A DNA stretch of 64,000 nt from Erwinia sp. E_sp_B01_1 (GTDB lineage Bacteria; Pseudomonadota; Gammaproteobacteria; Enterobacterales; Enterobacteriaceae): NCBI RefSeq assembly GCF_036865545.1, contig NZ_CP142208.1:2232001-2296000 (forward strand), read 5' to 3'. The notes under the pieces were generated by a model. That model did no database searches. It saw only the letters and a program-made list of their open reading frames with translations, and was not told the origin of the DNA. The position numbers were made by a program, and so were the translations under genes. This document shows positions 61,497 to 64,000 of this stretch, piece after piece. Each line of letters starts with the position of its first letter. The first letter of the stretch is position 1.

Positions 61497-62372
61497 GTGG
61501 AAAGCAGAGATATTTCGGCGGAGGTGAAGTATAGCCATATTTCACACCTGCCTGAGATCGTATTGCCTGAAAATAGCTGTGACTGCCATCATCATATCTA
61601 TGACCGACGTTATCCCTATGCCGCGAATGACACGCGTAACTTACCTGACGCGACCGTCAACGATTACCAGCGGTTTAAAAACTGGCTGGGACATTCTCGT
61701 CATATTCTGGTGCAACCCTCATCTTATGGAACCGATAACAGTTGCCTGACCGATGCGCTGCGGGCTTTTGGCGCGAACGCGCGCGGTGAAGCTGTGGTAA
61801 ACGAAGCTGTCACTGAGGCAGAACTGGATGCGCTGGAGAAGGCTGGTGTTACAGGTGTTCGTTTCAATCTCGGAGCAGGCAACGTAACGCCCCCTGAGAT
61901 GCTGTTACCCGTGGCGCACCGCGTGGCAGAACGTGGCTGGCATGTGCAGATCCATGCCACTGCCGATCAACTGTGGCAACTGCGTTCTGTGTTGCTTCAG
62001 ATCCCTGGCAATCTGGTTATCGATCACTACTTCCGGCTGCCGCAGCCTGACCCGATGGCACACCCGTGCTGGACGCTGGCGTGGGAGCTGATTGAAAAAG
62101 GCAGATGCTGGGTAAAACTCTCTGCGCTTTATCATCAGTCACAACGAAATGATGTGTCTGATATGGCGCCTTTAATTACGCGCTTATTTCGTGAAGCCAC
62201 TGAACGTGTTTTATGGGGAAGTGACTGGCCACATCCCAATTTGATAAGTGCCAATAAAAAAATGCCAGATGATGCATTGATATTATCGAAAATATACCAC
62301 TGGGCGCATAACGATCAGGTTCGACGCAAGTTATTTGTGGCTAACCCGGCTGAACTTTACCGATTTAATTAA
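61497..62372 (+). CDS. Amidohydrolase family 2 TIM-barrel hydrolase (LigI/PDC-hydrolase-like)
   Basis: 291 residues from the GTG at 61497 (AAAAAGGC upstream). The N-terminal DCHHHIYDRRYPYA, VQPSSYGTDN, VTGVRFNLGAG, and C-terminal GSDWPHPNLI motifs are those of the 2-pyrone-4,6-dicarboxylate lactonase group, which opens lactones of dicarboxylic acids. Fits an operon handling cyclic or lactonised carboxylates. Confidence 0.87.
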   Translation: MESRDISAEVKYSHISHLPEIVLPENSCDCHHHIYDRRYPYAANDTRNLPDATVNDYQRFKNWLGHSRHILVQPSSYGTDNSCLTDALRAFGANARGEAVVNEAVTEAELDALEKAGVTGVRFNLGAGNVTPPEMLLPVAHRVAERGWHVQIHATADQLWQLRSVLLQIPGNLVIDHYFRLPQPDPMAHPCWTLAWELIEKGRCWVKLSALYHQSQRNDVSDMAPLITRLFREATERVLWGSDWPHPNLISANKKMPDDALILSKIYHWAHNDQVRRKLFVANPAELYRFN

Positions 62373-62398
62373 TCGTACGCCAGAAAAGGCCGAATATT

Positions 62399-63784
62399 AT
62401 GATTACTCTGAATTCTACAGTGAAAAAGAACCGACCGACGCATTATCGTTATATGATTTTGCTGATGGTGTTTCTCAGTATTGCAATAAATCATGGCGAC
62501 AGAGCGACTTTCTCTATTGCCGGTACGGATATGGTGAAATCTGCTGGCTTGGATATTGTCGCGCTCGGTTATCTGATTTCAACCTTTACCTGGGCCTATG
62601 TTCTGGGACAATATCCAGGCGGCTGGTTACTGGATCGCTACGGTTCCAAAAAAGTGCTGGTGACAGGCGTTTTCACCTGGTCTCTGTTTGTCTTCCTGGT
62701 TGGTTTTAGCACCTCTTTCGACAACATCTGGGTGACACGCGTACTGATGTTCGGTTTCATCTTTATGATGGGGCTGATTGAGGCACCCACCTTACCGGCG
62801 AACTCCCGGTTTCTTGCCGCCTGGTTCCCGGCCAAAGAGCGCGGTAAAGCCTCGGGATTCACTACCGCAGCGCAATATTTTGCTCTGGTGGTTTTCTTAC
62901 CCTTGATGGGCTGGTTCTCTTATTCGTTTGGCTGGGAATCGGTGTTCTGGTTCATGGGCGTGACGGGCATTCTGGTTTCGTTGCTGATGACGCGGGTACT
63001 CACCGATACGCCAAAAGTTCATCCATTGGTCAATGATGCTGAACTTGAATATATCCAGGCCGGCGGTGGACTGACTAACATGAAGGCCAGTAAAAAAGGC
63101 GATAATGTTGGCAAAGGCTACACCCGCAAATTGCTGACTAACCGGTTAGCGCTGGGCGTTTATATGGGGCAATTCTTCTTTACCGTGCTGTCATACTTTT
63201 TCCTGACCTGGTTCCCGGTTTATCTGGTACATGACCGTGGCATGACCATCCTTAAAGCGGGCTTTATTGCTTCACTGCCTGCGCTCTGCGGCTGTGCCGG
63301 GGCGCTGCTGGGTGGCGTGTTATCCGATTACATGTTGGCACGGGGTTTCAGTCTGTCTGCAGCACGTAAAACCCCCATTGTTATCGGTATGCTGCTGGCC
63401 GTGAGCATGGTGATCTGTAATTACGTAGATTCGGCGTGGATTGTGGTCGGCATCATGTCGCTGGCTTTCTTCGGCAAAGGGTTTGGTGCAATGGGGTGGT
63501 GCGTGGTTTCCGATTTTTCCCCTAAAGAGGCTGTAGGCCTGAGCGGCGGCTTATTTAATATGATTGGAAACGTGTCCGGGATCTTCACGCCAATCATTAT
63601 TGCCTACATCATTAAAGATACCGGTTCATTCAATGGCGCATTGATTTTTGTCGGCGTCTGCGCTTTCCTCAATCTGTGCTGTTATCTGTTTGTGGCCGGA
63701 AAAATCCAACGCCTGAATTTTGAAACGCCAAAGCAGGGCCAGGATAACGAATTAACGGGAGAACCGCATGTCAGCCACCGATAA
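62399..63784 (+). CDS. MFS transporter, ACS family (aldarate/glucarate-like)
   Basis: 461 residues, 12 membrane segments: SIAINHGDRATFSIAGTDMV, LGQYPGGWLLDRYGSKKVLV, MGLIEAPTLPANSRFLAAWF. Similar to the carrier at 40328 in its second half (LARGFSLSAARKTPIVIGML against LYRKGFSLTAARKTCLVTGM). It imports an organic acid with protons and gives this operon a second uptake route beside CitMHS. It overlaps the next gene by 17 bases. Confidence 0.92.
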   Translation: MITLNSTVKKNRPTHYRYMILLMVFLSIAINHGDRATFSIAGTDMVKSAGLDIVALGYLISTFTWAYVLGQYPGGWLLDRYGSKKVLVTGVFTWSLFVFLVGFSTSFDNIWVTRVLMFGFIFMMGLIEAPTLPANSRFLAAWFPAKERGKASGFTTAAQYFALVVFLPLMGWFSYSFGWESVFWFMGVTGILVSLLMTRVLTDTPKVHPLVNDAELEYIQAGGGLTNMKASKKGDNVGKGYTRKLLTNRLALGVYMGQFFFTVLSYFFLTWFPVYLVHDRGMTILKAGFIASLPALCGCAGALLGGVLSDYMLARGFSLSAARKTPIVIGMLLAVSMVICNYVDSAWIVVGIMSLAFFGKGFGAMGWCVVSDFSPKEAVGLSGGLFNMIGNVSGIFTPIIIAYIIKDTGSFNGALIFVGVCAFLNLCCYLFVAGKIQRLNFETPKQGQDNELTGEPHVSHR

Positions 63785-64000
63785 CGCCTTACCACTACGT
63801 TTTGCCATAAACCTCGGAAACGCCGTGTTAGCCAAAACACTGCCCAACGGACAACCCGCCGGGATTACAGTTGAGATTGCGCACAAAATCGCGGAAGAAC
63901 AGGGGAAAGTCGCGCACTTCGTCACTTATCCAACCGCGGGGAAGGTGGTGGACGATGCCGGTAACGATTGTTGGGACGTTGCCTTTCTGGCAATAGATCC
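63768..64000 (+). CDS. Substrate-binding-domain protein without signal peptide (3' end outside window)
   Basis: The first 77 codons are seen: MSATDNALPLRFAINLGNAV, LAKTLPNGQPAGITVEIAHK, then GNDCWDVAFLAIDP. This is the first lobe of a family-3 amino-acid/organic-acid binding protein (ligand-gated type II periplasmic fold). There is no export signal and no ABC transporter gene in view, so it is probably cytoplasmic, parallel to the ModA-like protein at 38345. Confidence 0.72.
   Translation, partial: MSATDNALPLRFAINLGNAVLAKTLPNGQPAGITVEIAHKIAEEQGKVAHFVTYPTAGKVVDDAGNDCWDVAFLAID

Overview
The window reads as chromosomal DNA of a plant-associated member of the Enterobacterales, most likely Erwiniaceae (Erwinia/Pantoea). 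The basis is inference: a recognisable digH (yddW), tight enterobacterial Shine-Dalgarno spacing, many carboxylate and sugar-acid uptake systems, and a HrpK-like type III secretion protein behind an Hrp-box promoter. No rRNA, tRNA or CRISPR array was seen. Almost the whole window is accessory metabolism: about a dozen separate transporter + enzyme + regulator cassettes, with scars of gene loss between them.

Layout. 0-5 kb: the end of a D-2-hydroxyacid dehydrogenase, a small Fur-box-preceded membrane protein, an ACS-type MFS carrier, digH and a HutC-type GntR regulator. 5.4-9.6 kb: transketolase plus an ascorbate-type PTS (EIIA, EIIB, EIIC); the EIIC gene carries a one-base frameshift in a run of six A. 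9.7-20.7 kb: two divergent operons sharing a TTGTCGACAA palindrome. The minus operon holds a Tat-exported TRAP receptor, fused TRAP membrane subunits, an HbpS/GlcG-like protein, an APH-fold kinase, a class III PLP enzyme of phospho-lyase type and a gamma-glutamyltransferase homologue. The plus operon holds a Gfo/Idh/MocA dehydrogenase, a GntR/FCD regulator and an M24 peptidase. I read this as an amino-alcohol or hydroxy-amine catabolic system (import, release of a gamma-glutamyl group, phosphorylation, elimination of phosphate and ammonia), and it is the best candidate for an undescribed pathway here. 20.8-22.1 kb is decayed DNA: a LacI effector domain without HTH and the tail of a MocA oxidoreductase.

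22-30 kb: an amino-acid permease, a LysR regulator and a divergent five-gene operon (CysE-like acetyltransferase, VOC protein, 3-hydroxyisobutyrate-dehydrogenase-like, aldehyde dehydrogenase, M20 amidohydrolase). 30.4-36.1 kb is a mobile, host-interaction island: a GNAT gene, a decayed Tn3-type resolvase, an orphan type VI module (small protein, PAAR-DUF2235 lipase effector, DUF2931 lipoprotein as likely immunity), Tn3 end and Tn3 leader remnants, then the Hrp box and HrpK-like gene.

36.2-47.3 kb: a LacI-regulated hydroxy-acid/sugar-acid region (Asp/Glu racemase-fold protein, FMN 2-hydroxyacid dehydrogenase, a signal-less ModA-like protein, LacI regulator, MFS carrier, periplasmic lactonase and cupin) followed by a three-subunit membrane-bound flavoprotein dehydrogenase (cytochrome c, Tat-type gamma, GMC alpha). 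48.8-55.8 kb: a partial inositol cluster (iolG, TIM-barrel isomerase, sugar symporter, lone PTS EIIA, iolE) read from a sigma-54 promoter, with a divergent sigma-54 activator. 56-64 kb: LysE and MFS exporters, a CitMHS citrate-type carrier and a divergent operon of a beta-decarboxylating dehydrogenase, a second racemase-fold paralogue, a LigI-like amidohydrolase, an MFS carrier and a second signal-less binding-protein-like product. The clusters at 36-41 kb and 60-64 kb have the same part list and look like paralogous solutions for two related acids.
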